From Pseudomonadota bacterium (GTDB lineage Bacteria; Pseudomonadota; Gammaproteobacteria; Competibacterales; Competibacteraceae), in NCBI GenBank assembly GCA_018262135.1, contig JAGTSD010000149.1, positions 1 to 9,844 of the forward strand: DNA of 9,844 nt. The letters are read 5' to 3'. A program made the translations under genes and the position numbers. Below the pieces are notes generated by a model that worked only from the letters and a program-made list of their open reading frames with translations, searched no databases and had not been told where the DNA came from. Below are positions 1 through 6,404 of the stretch, in pieces (position 1 is the stretch's first letter; each line of letters begins with the position of its first letter).

Positions 1-48
1 AGAAGTACGGCAAAACGATCTGAACAAACAGAGGTTGGGGGAACAAGG

Positions 49-78
49 GGCCGCCGCGGGCCGCAAGACCGGGCGGCC
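49..78 (-). terminator. GC-rich hairpin just downstream of the DUF465 gene, possible terminator
   Basis: A 7-base inverted repeat (GGCCGCC at 49-55 and GGCGGCC at 72-78) encloses a 16-base loop. It begins about 20 bases past the stop of the minus-strand DUF465 gene. No T run follows on the minus strand, so intrinsic termination is only a possibility, and such a repeat can arise by chance in DNA this rich in GC. The rest of 1-96 shows nothing else recognisable. Confidence 0.22.
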
Positions 79-96
79 TCATTCGTTTGGGTGGGC

Positions 97-303
97 TCAG
101 GCGTTAAGGTCGGGAATGAGCTTGCTTTCCAGATGCGCGATCATGTCCTTGAGCAGGAGCTTGCGCTTTTTCAACCGTTTCAGTTCCAGTTCGTCGACCA
201 GGGGATCCTTGGCGAGGCGGGCGATGACGTCATCCAGGTCGCGGTGCTCGACGCGCAGTTCGACGAGCCGGTGCTTGTAGTGTTCGATGTCACGGGTCTC
301 CAT
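97..303 (-). CDS. YdcH-like DUF465 small helical protein
   Basis: This encodes a 68-residue, highly charged protein beginning METRDIEHYKHRL. It reads as two amphipathic helices: residues 4-31 and 37-62, the second with the basic stretch LKRLKKRKLLLKD. This is the pattern of the DUF465/YdcH family, whose members are about 55-80 residues, coiled-coil-like, cytosolic and without an established biochemical role. The open frame runs upstream to 579, but the start at 303 is chosen because GGAGAA lies about 9 bases upstream on the minus strand. The protein from this start also has the family's usual length, and the upstream extension is low-complexity arginine/proline-rich translation. The gene stands alone and diverges from ttcA across a 190-base gap. 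Family assignment is fairly sure; function is unknown. Confidence 0.8.
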   Translation of the reverse strand: METRDIEHYKHRLVELRVEHRDLDDVIARLAKDPLVDELELKRLKKRKLLLKDMIAHLESKLIPDLNA

Positions 304-395
304 AGTGGGGTTCTCCGGGGAAGAGCGGTCAGTGCGGGCTGGCGGGCCGGGATCGGGGCGCCGCGCCACGGTTTGAGCAACAACAATAGCGAGGG

Positions 396-424
396 AGTCT
401 AGTCCCCTGGCCGGTGTCCGGCAA
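396..424 (-). promoter_or_regulatory. possible sigma-70 promoter for the DUF465 gene
   Basis: On the minus strand, TTGCCG (424-419) and TAGACT (401-396) are separated by 17 bases, each matching the sigma-70 consensus at 4 of 6 positions. The site lies in the divergent gap 304-493 and would give a leader of roughly 85 bases. This is a by-eye match only. I saw no equally good match for the opposite direction (ttcA). Confidence 0.25.
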
Positions 425-493
425 GGTATCCATCTGGCGCAATCGGGCTGGTTTCGGCTAAAGTCAGCCGCCCGCGCGAGGGGTTCCCAGGGG

Positions 494-1438
494 ATGACGA
501 TGACGGCGGTGGTCAGGAAACAGCAGATCAACTTCAACAAGCTCCAGAAGCGCCTGCGGCGGAACGTGGGCCGCGCCATTCAGGATTTCAATATGATCGA
601 GGACGGCGACCGGGTGATGGTCTGCCTGTCCGGTGGCAAGGATTCCTTCGTCCTGCTCGACATCCTGCGCAATTTGCAGGCGCGGGCGCCGGTGCGGTTC
701 GAACTGGTGGCAGTCAATCTCGATCAGAAGCAGCCCGGTTTTCCCGAGCCCGTGCTGCCGGATTATCTGCGCAGCATCGGTATCCCTTTTTATATCATCG
801 AGCAGGATACCTACCGCATCGTCCAGCGGGTGATTCCCGCCGGCAAGACGACCTGCGGGCTGTGTTCGCGATTGCGGCGCGGGATTCTCTACACCTTCGC
901 CGCCGAGCACGGCATGACCAAAATTGCGCTGGGTCATCACCGCGATGACATTCTGGAAACTCTGTTTCTGAATCTGTTTCACGGCGGCAAGCTCAAGGCC
1001 ATGCCGCCGAAGCTGCTCAGCGACGATGGCCGGCACGTGGTGATTCGTCCGCTGGCCTACTGCCGGGAACGCGATCTGGCCGCCTATGCCGAGGCCCGGC
1101 AATTCCCGATTATTCCCTGCAACCTGTGCGGCTCGCAGCCGAACCTGCAACGCCAGGCGATCAAGGCGATGCTGCGACAATGGGAAAAGCAGTTTCCGGG
1201 ACGGGTGGAGAATATCTTCGCCGCGCTCCACAACGTGGCGCCCTCGCATCTGGCCGATGCCCGGCTGTTCGATTTCGCCGGACTGGGTTCCCGCACCGGC
1301 GGCCCGGCGCCGGCCTGGCTGCCCGGTGGCGGCGAGGATGCGGAAAACGACGCGGATGAGGATGAGATCAGCGAACCGGTTGAGGTCGTGCCGCCGGCGG
1401 AGATCAGGGTACCCCTTCCGATCGTGCGGCGGGTTTGA
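494..1438 (+). CDS. ttcA: tRNA 2-thiocytidine(32) synthetase TtcA
   Basis: TtcA is an ATP-dependent, iron-sulfur tRNA-thiolating enzyme that converts cytidine 32 to 2-thiocytidine in the cytoplasm. The 314-residue product matches the family length (about 310). The PP-loop ATP-binding motif SGGKDS is at residues 46-51. Two CxxC pairs, CGLC at 121-124 and CNLC at 209-212, have the spacing typical of TtcA; in the E. coli enzyme both Cys of the first pair and the first Cys of the second bind the [4Fe-4S] cluster. GHHRDD at 147-152 is a further conserved PP-ATPase segment. An AGGGG at 479-483 precedes the chosen ATG by 10 bases. A second in-frame ATG at 500 has AGGGG (489-493) 6 bases ahead and is equally possible. 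The last 35 residues are an acidic, proline-rich tail ([11 protein letters not shown]) beyond the conserved core. It appears monocistronic; the livK promoter overlaps its stop. Confidence 0.95.
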   Translation: MTMTAVVRKQQINFNKLQKRLRRNVGRAIQDFNMIEDGDRVMVCLSGGKDSFVLLDILRNLQARAPVRFELVAVNLDQKQPGFPEPVLPDYLRSIGIPFYIIEQDTYRIVQRVIPAGKTTCGLCSRLRRGILYTFAAEHGMTKIALGHHRDDILETLFLNLFHGGKLKAMPPKLLSDDGRHVVIRPLAYCRERDLAAYAEARQFPIIPCNLCGSQPNLQRQAIKAMLRQWEKQFPGRVENIFAALHNVAPSHLADARLFDFAGLGSRTGGPAPAWLPGGGEDAENDADEDEISEPVEVVPPAEIRVPLPIVRRV

Positions 1439-1464
1439 CGCTGTTTGAAATTCGCTGCTATCGT
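1435..1464 (+). promoter_or_regulatory. probable sigma-70 promoter for livK (extended -10)
   Basis: TTGACG at 1435-1440 matches the -35 consensus at 5 of 6 positions. After 18 bases, TATCGT at 1459-1464 is a 4/6 match to the -10 box, preceded by TGC, an extended -10 element. Transcription would start near 1471, about 30 bases before the livK ATG. The -35 overlaps the ttcA stop codon. Inferred by eye. Confidence 0.42.
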
Positions 1465-1485
1465 TGCCCCTTCCCACATTTTGCC

Positions 1486-1491
1486 AGGAGG
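1486..1491 (+). promoter_or_regulatory. Shine-Dalgarno site that fixes the livK start
   Basis: AGGAGG lies 10 bases before the ATG at 1502, where a textbook lipid-free signal peptide begins. This supports 1502 over the upstream in-frame ATG at 1445, which would put 19 unrelated residues ahead of the signal peptide. Confidence 0.75.
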
Positions 1492-1501
1492 ATGTCACCG
1501 T

Positions 1502-2629
1502 ATGAAAAAGCAACTGTTGACCTTGGTCGCGGCGGTCGGTTTGGCGCTGGGCGGCGGGCTGGCCCAGGCGGCGGATACGGTCAAGATCGGCCTGATGGCG
1601 CCGCTGACCGGTTCGTGGGCCAGCGAAGGGCAGGGGATGAAGAAGATCGTCGACCTGCTGGCCGAGCAGCAGAACGCCAAGGGCGGCGTGCTGGGCAAGA
1701 AGATCGAGGTCGTGACCGAGGACGACGGCGGCGATCCGCGTACCGCTTCGCTGGCCGCGCAACGGTTGACCACCAAGGGCGTGGCGGTGGTGGTCGGCAC
1801 CTACGGTTCTGCCGTGACCGAAGCCAGCCAGAACATTTACGACGAGGCCGGCATTCCCCAGATCGCCAACGGTTCGACTGCGATCCGCCTGACCGAGAAG
1901 GGTTTCAAGAAATTCTTCCGCACCGCGCCGCGCGATGACGAGCAGGGCCGCATGGCGGCGCAGACCATCGAAAAGCTGGGCTTCAAGAAGGTCGCCATCC
2001 TGCACGACAGCAGCGCCTACGCCAAGGGGTTGGCGGATGAGACCAACGCCCTGCTGAAGAAGAAGGGTACGGCGGTGGTGTTCTTCGACGCGCTGACGCC
2101 CAAAGAAAGCGACTACACCGCCATCCTGACCAAGCTGAAGGGTGCTGGCCCCGACGTGGTGCTGTTCACCGGCTATTATCCAGAAGCCGGCCTGCTGCTG
2201 AAGCAGAAGAAGGGCATGAACTGGAATGTGCCGTTCATCGGCGGCGACGCCACCAACAATGTTGATCTGGTCAAGATCGCCGGCAAGGCCGCCGAGGGTT
2301 ACTACTTCCTCAGCCCGCCGCAGCCGCAGGACCTGGATACGCCGGAGGCCAAGGCGTTCCTGGCTGATTTTCAGAAGAAACATAACGAATTGCCGCCCTC
2401 GATCTGGGCGGTGCTGGCCGGCGACGGGTTCCGGGTGATGGTGGCGGGCATCGCGGGCGCCAAGTCCACCGATGGCGCCAAAATCGCTGACTACCTGCGC
2501 AAGGACCTGAAGAATTTCTCGGGTCTGAGCGGCCCCATCGCCTTCGACGCCAAGGGTGACCGCGAGGGCGAGGTGTACCGGGTCTACAAGGTGGATGCCG
2601 ACGGCAAGTTCGTGATGCAGAAACTGTAA
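1502..2629 (+). CDS. livK: branched-chain amino-acid-type ABC transporter, periplasmic substrate-binding protein
   Basis: This is the soluble receptor of an importer in the hydrophobic amino-acid (LIV) class. It binds its ligand in the periplasm and delivers it to the LivH-LivM channel. The 375-residue protein starts MKKQLLTLVAAVGLALGG and has a signal peptide with likely cleavage after AQA at residue 23, followed by ADTVKIGLMAPLTGSWA. That opening (IGLMAPLTG) and the later segment AGIPQIANGST are typical of the type-1 periplasmic-binding (LivJ/LivK) fold. Length is normal (E. coli LivK is about 369). The substrate cannot be read reliably: leucine/isoleucine/valine is the default, but family relatives bind amides, urea or aromatic acids. 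The gene has its own promoter and a strong ribosome binding site. Its TAA stop coincides with the left target-site duplication of the MITE-like element that follows, and livH begins only 685 bases later. Confidence 0.9.
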   Translation: MKKQLLTLVAAVGLALGGGLAQAADTVKIGLMAPLTGSWASEGQGMKKIVDLLAEQQNAKGGVLGKKIEVVTEDDGGDPRTASLAAQRLTTKGVAVVVGTYGSAVTEASQNIYDEAGIPQIANGSTAIRLTEKGFKKFFRTAPRDDEQGRMAAQTIEKLGFKKVAILHDSSAYAKGLADETNALLKKKGTAVVFFDALTPKESDYTAILTKLKGAGPDVVLFTGYYPEAGLLLKQKKGMNWNVPFIGGDATNNVDLVKIAGKAAEGYYFLSPPQPQDLDTPEAKAFLADFQKKHNELPPSIWAVLAGDGFRVMVAGIAGAKSTDGAKIADYLRKDLKNFSGLSGPIAFDAKGDREGEVYRVYKVDADGKFVMQKL

Positions 2630-2762
2630 GAGTCTGTCCAAAAACTGCTCTCTCAAAATCAAAGCCTTATTGATGTGGGAGCCCGCTTGCGGGCGATTTG
2701 GCGGATCATCGCCGGCAAGCCGGCTTCCACAATCAACAAGTTAGTTTTTAGACAGCTTCTAA
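2627..2762. mobile_element. MITE-like inverted-repeat element inserted at the livK stop codon
   Basis: Imperfect terminal inverted repeats of about 18 bases (2629-2646 and 2743-2760, 15 of 18 matching, core CTGTC(C/T)AAAAACT) bound a non-coding segment of about 130 bases. A direct TAA (or TAAG) lies immediately outside on both sides, at 2627 and 2760, and looks like a 3-4-base target duplication. A second inverted pair further in (CTTATTGAT at 2666-2674 and ATCAACAAG at 2732-2740, 8 of 9) makes most of the element one long imperfect palindrome. No transposase is encoded, so it would need one supplied in trans. The TNA-type duplication is reminiscent of some IS5-family transposons, but I cannot assign a family. 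The left TAA is also the livK stop. Confidence 0.6.
2675..2730. repeat. REP doublet (REPIN-like) of two inverted palindromes
   Basis: Two 23-base REP-type units face each other at 2675-2697 and 2708-2730. Each has a GTGG(G/A)AGC head, then a hairpin with a 2-base loop, then GAT. The hairpins are GCCCGC-TT-GCGGGC (2681-2694) and GCCGGC-AA-GCCGGC (2711-2724). The units are separated by 10 bases. Head sequence and layout resemble the REP/REPIN elements of Pseudomonas and relatives, which are mobilised by RAYT transposases encoded elsewhere. In RNA this would fold into a long stem and could stop exonucleases or polymerase downstream of livK. Confidence 0.7.
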
Positions 2763-2824
2763 GGCAGCCAGGCGGCTTTCTCCCCTGCCGGAGGGAACCG
2801 CCGCAACCACCAAGCGGGGCGACC

Positions 2825-3112
2825 ATGCTGACTTACAAGGCGATGTACAAATTTGTGGAGGGTGGGGTTCACGCCGAGGTGCTCGATTTTCCGGGTGTCA
2901 TCACGTGCGCTGAAAATCTGCCGGAAGCCAGGCGGCTGTTGGCAAGCGCCTTGGTGGATATGGCGGAGACTGCTCTGTTGTTGGGGGAATCCTTGCCGCG
3001 CCCAGATTGGAGTCTGACCCATCCTGAGTCGGATATTGAGGAACCCATTTATTTACTGTTAACAGCGGCTTCCCGTATCAGCGTGATGCCAGAGCAAGCG
3101 GTTGCCGCATGA
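2825..3112 (+). CDS. hicB: HicB-family antitoxin (short form, no evident DNA-binding domain)
   Basis: The 95-residue product carries the partial RNase-H-like HicB/UPF0150 fold. It starts with MLTYKAMYKFVEGG, followed by the characteristic VHAEVLDFPGVITC (residues 17-30) and then the helix NLPEARRLLASALVDMAE. It would neutralise the HicA toxin encoded directly downstream. The ATG at 2825 is chosen because the family domain starts there; the frame stays open upstream into the MITE, but that stretch has no family resemblance. The ribosome site is weak (GGGG at 2816-2819). Its TGA overlaps the hicA ATG (ATGA at 3109-3112), so the two are translationally coupled. Residues after about 78 form a short tail with no recognisable ribbon-helix-helix or helix-turn-helix, so classical autoregulation may be missing. 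Gene order is antitoxin first. Confidence 0.82.
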   Translation: MLTYKAMYKFVEGGVHAEVLDFPGVITCAENLPEARRLLASALVDMAETALLLGESLPRPDWSLTHPESDIEEPIYLLLTAASRISVMPEQAVAA

Positions 3113-3300
3113 AACGGCGGGATCTCTTGCTTCATCTGCGCCAGCAGGGTTGTCAGTTATTGCGGGAAGGCGGCGAACACTCCATTTGGGAAAATCCTTC
3201 CAATCATCGTCGTACCGCCATTCCCCGCCATCGTGAGATCGCCGATTTCACGGCGGCCAACATTTGCCGGCAACTCGGTGTTCCTCTCCCTCCAGCCTGA
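3109..3300 (+). CDS. hicA: HicA-family mRNA interferase toxin
   Basis: This is a 63-residue basic protein of the HicA/YcfA family, small double-stranded-RNA-binding-fold toxins that cleave mRNA when free of HicB. The N-terminal helix KRRDLLLHLRQQGCQLLR leads into EGGEHSIWENP, which holds the family's catalytic histidine (His24). IPRHREIADFTAANICRQLG is the usual second half. Length is normal and no key residue appears missing, so the toxin looks intact. The start codon overlaps the hicB stop by 4 bases, and the stop lies only 14 bases before livH. Toxin and permease probably share a transcript. Confidence 0.85.
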   Translation: MKRRDLLLHLRQQGCQLLREGGEHSIWENPSNHRRTAIPRHREIADFTAANICRQLGVPLPPA

Positions 3301-3314
3301 ATCGCGGCAACCTC

Positions 3315-4220
3315 ATGGAAGAATTCCTCCAGCAACTCACCAACGGCCTCGCCGTCGGCGGTATCTACGCCCTGATCGCTCTGGGCTACACCATGGTTTA
3401 TGGCGTGCTCAAGCTGATCAACTTCGCCCATGGCGACCTGTTTACCTATGGCGCTTATCTCGGCCTGACCCTGCTAACCTCGCTGGCGCTGACCGACCGG
3501 GTCGGGTTCGCCGTGGGCGTGCTGGTGCTGGTGCTGATGGTGATGGGCCTGGTGGCGATTCTGGGCGCAATTCTGGAACGGGCCGCCTATCGCCCCCTGC
3601 GCGAATCGCCGCGCCTGTCGGCGGTGGTGTCGGCGCTGGGCGCTTCGATCTTTTTGCAAAACACCCTGATGCTGGTTTACGGCGCACAAATCCAGGTCTA
3701 TCCAGACGGGATCCTGCCCGCCGCGACCCTCGACTTTTTCGGCCTGTATGTCCCCCTGATGCGGGTGCTGATCGTGCTGGCGTCGGTGGCGATGATGGTC
3801 GCCCTGTACCTGTTCATCCAGAAAACCCGAATCGGAACCGCCATCCGCGCGGCGGCGATTGACCAGGGCGCGGCGCGGCTGATGGGCATTGACGTGAACC
3901 GGGTGATCCTGCTGGTGTTTCTGCTGGGGCCGGCGCTGGGCGGCGCGGCGGGGCTGATGGTCGGCCTGTACTACGGTCAGGTCAATTTCACCATGGGCTG
4001 GGTTTACGGGATGAAGGCGTTCACCGCCGCGATTCTCGGCGGCATCGGCAACATCCCCGGCGCGATGGTGGGCGGCCTGCTGCTGGGCGTGATCGAGGCG
4101 CTGGGCGCGGCCTACATCTCCATCGCCTGGAAAGATGCCATCGCATTTTGCGTGCTGATCCTGATTCTGATCGTCCGGCCCACCGGGCTACTGGGCGAGC
4201 GGGTGGCGGACAAGATCTAA
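3315..4220 (+). CDS. livH: branched-chain amino-acid-type ABC transporter permease LivH
   Basis: This is an inner-membrane permease, one half of the LivH-LivM channel. The 301-residue protein begins MEEFLQQLTNGLAVGGIYAL, a classic LivH opening, followed by INFAHGDLFTYGAY (about residues 36-49). It has about eight hydrophobic segments. The cytoplasmic loop AAIDQGAARLMGIDVNRVILLVF contacts the ATPase in this family, and the end is VRPTGLLGERV. The ATG at 3315 is preferred over an in-frame ATG at 3264, which lies inside hicA and adds 17 non-homologous residues. Its own ribosome site is poor, so translation may depend on coupling to hicA, which ends 14 bases upstream. livM follows after 18 bases. 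Confidence 0.92.
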   Translation: MEEFLQQLTNGLAVGGIYALIALGYTMVYGVLKLINFAHGDLFTYGAYLGLTLLTSLALTDRVGFAVGVLVLVLMVMGLVAILGAILERAAYRPLRESPRLSAVVSALGASIFLQNTLMLVYGAQIQVYPDGILPAATLDFFGLYVPLMRVLIVLASVAMMVALYLFIQKTRIGTAIRAAAIDQGAARLMGIDVNRVILLVFLLGPALGGAAGLMVGLYYGQVNFTMGWVYGMKAFTAAILGGIGNIPGAMVGGLLLGVIEALGAAYISIAWKDAIAFCVLILILIVRPTGLLGERVADKI

Positions 4221-4238
4221 GAGCGAAAGTCCAAGGGT

Positions 4239-5195
4239 ATGAACCGTTTCAAGCCATTCCTTATTGCTCTGGTTGCTGGTCTGCTGCCGTTTGCGCCGCT
4301 GTTTCTGAACACCTATCAGGTGGATGTGCTCAACAGCATCGGTCTGTACGCGCTGCTGGCGCTGAGCCTCAACCTGATCCTGGGCGAGGCCGGGCTGTTT
4401 AACATGGGCCACGCCGCGTTCTACGCGATGGGGGCCTATACCGCCGCCATCCTCAACACTCGCTATCAGATTCCGATTTTGTGGACCTTGCCGCTGAGCG
4501 GGCTGGCTGCCGGGCTGTTCGCGCTGGCGGTGGCGCGACCCGTCGTCCATCTGCGCGGCGATTACCTGTTGATCGTTACCATCGGCGTCGGCGAGATCGT
4601 CCGTATCGCTTTGGTCAACGACGTGTTCGGCATCACCGGCGGCGCGAATGGCATTTTCGGCATCAGCCGCCCCCGGCTGTTCGGCTGGGTCATCCGCCGG
4701 CCCGAAGAATTTTTCTATCTGATCTGGGGCTTTGTTGCGCTGACCATTTTCCTGTTCCTGCGGCTCAAGCAATCGCGGTTCGGGCGGGCGCTCAATTACT
4801 TGCGCGAGGATGAAGTGGCGGCGGAGGGCAGCGGGATCAACACCGATTATTACAAGCTGGCGGCGTTCGGGTTGGGTGCGGCCTGGGCGGGCATGGCCGG
4901 TACGCTATTCGCCGCCAAGATGACCATCATCTCGCCGGAATCGTTCAGCTTCTGGGAATCGGTGGTGCTGTTCATGATCGTGATTCTCGGCGGAGCGGGC
5001 AGCATCCCCGGTGTACTGCTGGCAGCGTTCCTGGTGGTGGGTCTACCGGAACTGTTCCGCGAATTCGCCAGCGCCCGGATGCTGGTGTTCGGGCTGGTGA
5101 TGATGGTGATGATGGTGGTCCGCCCGCAGGGCTTGTTGCCGGCGCGGGGCCAACGCTTTTCGCTGGCTACGCTGATGAGGGAGACGGTGCGGTGA
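4239..5195 (+). CDS. livM: branched-chain amino-acid-type ABC transporter permease LivM
   Basis: This is the second inner-membrane permease of the importer, 318 residues. The family signature SLNLILGEAGLFNMGHAAFY (about residues 43-62) is complete. Next come LRGDYLLIVTIGVGEIVRI and the ATPase-contact loop RFGRALNYLREDEVAAEGSGINTDYYKL, then further hydrophobic segments and a typical VRPQGLLPARG ending. The start at 4239 is the only sensible one; AAGGG at 4233-4237 is close to the ATG, so the ribosome site is not ideal. The stop sits in GGTGAGC, an arrangement that often carries an overlapping livG start. The GTG at 5192 opens only 11 codons here, and no ATPase gene follows within the window. 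Confidence 0.92.
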   Translation: MNRFKPFLIALVAGLLPFAPLFLNTYQVDVLNSIGLYALLALSLNLILGEAGLFNMGHAAFYAMGAYTAAILNTRYQIPILWTLPLSGLAAGLFALAVARPVVHLRGDYLLIVTIGVGEIVRIALVNDVFGITGGANGIFGISRPRLFGWVIRRPEEFFYLIWGFVALTIFLFLRLKQSRFGRALNYLREDEVAAEGSGINTDYYKLAAFGLGAAWAGMAGTLFAAKMTIISPESFSFWESVVLFMIVILGGAGSIPGVLLAAFLVVGLPELFREFASARMLVFGLVMMVMMVVRPQGLLPARGQRFSLATLMRETVR

Positions 5196-5210
5196 GCGGC
5201 GCGCTTTTCC

Positions 5211-5310
5211 ATGATCCGGGGATTTAATCGAGCGGCCGCTGAGCGCCCTACTGCTGCTCGGCGCCGCGCCGCTGGACGCCCTGGCCCGCATCAAGCTCAC
5301 CACCCTGCCA
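5211..5310 (+). pseudogene. frameshifted signal-peptide segment of the first DUF4139-type gene
   Basis: From ATG 5211 the frame reads MIRGFNRA and departs into arginine/proline-rich translation. If the GGGG run at 5218-5221 is read as GGG, the same ATG gives MIRDLIERPL followed by SALLLLGAAPLDALA and then runs directly into the DUF4139-type protein. That is a convincing signal peptide with an ALA cleavage site at residue 25. In the actual frame of the gene, a TGA at 5212-5214 removes any ATG, GTG or TTG start before 5311. The extra G is either a sequencing or assembly error or a real inactivating or switchable frameshift. The corrected protein would be 395 residues. Confidence 0.65.
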
Positions 5311-6399
5311 GTGCGCGAGCGGGTGGAAATCCAGCTCGATCATCCCCAACTCGCCCTGGTCGAGGAGGAGCGCATCGTTCCTCTGGTCAAGGGCGTCAAC
5401 CAGGTGGATTTCTCCTGGGCCAACACCCGCATTGATCCCGATACCCTGGTATTGCGCATCCTGCCGCCGCCCGCCGATCAACCGCTGGACGCCAAGGTGC
5501 TGTCGGTCAGCTATCCGCCCAATGAGAATGCCCTGGTCTGGGCGGTTGCCGCCAGCACCTCCGGGGCGGCGCGGGTGCGCATCAGCTACGTCCTGGGCAG
5601 GCTAAGCAAGGATTTCCATTACCGCGCCGTGGCCGACCACGACGAGAAGGCGCTGAATCTGGCGCAATACCTGCGGGTGAACAACAACGCCAACGAAGCC
5701 TACGACGCCGCCGAGTTTTGGGCTGGCGTCGGCGACCGTTTCGGCAAGCCGCTGGGCCTGAACGAGACCAAGGAAGTGCAACTGGGCCGTTTCGCCGCCG
5801 TGCCAGTGCGCAAGACCTACACCACCCATCCCGTGGAGTTCGGCTATCTCGATCGCGCCCAGGACAAGCTCAACGTGCCGATGCACTACGTGTTCAAGAA
5901 CGCTGGCGGCGAACTGGGCAAAGAGCCGCTGCCGGAAGGCAAGGCCCGCATCTTTCAGGAAGACGGCAAGGGCGGTACGGCGTTTTTGGGCGAAGATCGC
6001 GGCAAGTTCACCCCACCCGACGACGAACTCAAGCTGTATCTGGGCCTGGCCCGCGACATCGCCGTGCGGCGCACGGTGGACCGCAATGAACGCCAGCGCA
6101 TCGCCGGCAATCTGTACCGCTACGACGTGACTCTGAAATACGAGATCGAAAACTTCAAGGATGCGCCGGTCACGCTGGATATTGCCGAAAGCGTTCGCCA
6201 GATCCGCGATCAGATTCGCGGCGACAGTGGCCGCGACCCGGAATGGCAACTCGGCGACGGCAGCCTGCGCACCCCCGATCCCGAAAAGAGCGACGCCGAC
6301 AAGTTGCTGTTTCACGTTGATCTGCCAGCCCGCGCCGCCGACGGCCAGGCCAAAAAGCAGATTCACACCCTGCGGCTGAACCTGAACAACGAATGGTGA
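5311..6399 (+). CDS. DUF4139-type exported protein, first of a tandem pair (start affected by frameshift)
   Basis: The frame is open for 362 residues from GTG 5311, but this start discards the signal peptide encoded just upstream, so the true gene very probably begins at ATG 5211 (see the frameshift entry). The protein is beta-rich with no membrane segments. It shares blocks in the same order with the next gene: FSWANTRIDP (about residues 34-43), LRVNNNANEAYDAAEFW (121-137) and PLPEGKARIF (207-216), the last followed by ELKLYLG. This identifies the two as paralogues of the DUF4139 type, exported proteins without known biochemical role. The middle is shorter than in its partner, and a charged insert (RGDSGRDPEWQLGDGSLR) lies near the end. 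Its TGA overlaps the possible ATG 6393 of the next gene. It begins 15 bases after livM, so it could be cotranscribed with the liv genes. Confidence 0.72.
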   Translation: MRERVEIQLDHPQLALVEEERIVPLVKGVNQVDFSWANTRIDPDTLVLRILPPPADQPLDAKVLSVSYPPNENALVWAVAASTSGAARVRISYVLGRLSKDFHYRAVADHDEKALNLAQYLRVNNNANEAYDAAEFWAGVGDRFGKPLGLNETKEVQLGRFAAVPVRKTYTTHPVEFGYLDRAQDKLNVPMHYVFKNAGGELGKEPLPEGKARIFQEDGKGGTAFLGEDRGKFTPPDDELKLYLGLARDIAVRRTVDRNERQRIAGNLYRYDVTLKYEIENFKDAPVTLDIAESVRQIRDQIRGDSGRDPEWQLGDGSLRTPDPEKSDADKLLFHVDLPARAADGQAKKQIHTLRLNLNNEW

Positions 6400-6404
6400 G
6401 CGCC

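Noticed and set aside
304..579. Upstream extension of the DUF465 gene to 160 residues
   Set aside because: The extension is Arg/Pro-rich, overlaps the ttcA start and lacks family similarity. A good ribosome site supports the start at 303.
464..2662. 732-codon open frame on the minus strand opposite ttcA and livK
   Set aside because: It is antisense to two well-supported genes. Its product is a His/Gln/Arg-rich low-complexity translation with no family motifs, as expected from codon bias in high-GC DNA.
2630..2760. CRISPR or tRNA-like structure in the livK-hicB gap
   Set aside because: The repeats are inverted, not regularly spaced direct repeats, and there is no cloverleaf or T-arm sequence. 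REP/MITE explains the structure better.
2675..2824. N-terminal extension of HicB starting inside the REP/MITE
   Set aside because: The frame is merely open through the repeat, and the HicB domain starts at the ATG at 2825.
5232..5239. GCGGCCGC (NotI-type site) near the frameshifted start, as a possible sign of cloning vector
   Set aside because: The flanking bases read naturally as part of the signal peptide once the G run is corrected, and no linker or vector sequence is seen. In GC-rich DNA the site can occur by chance.
5602..6366. 254-codon minus-strand frame opposite the first DUF4139 gene
   Set aside because: It is a shadow of the plus-strand coding frame, with no ribosome site or family resemblance seen.
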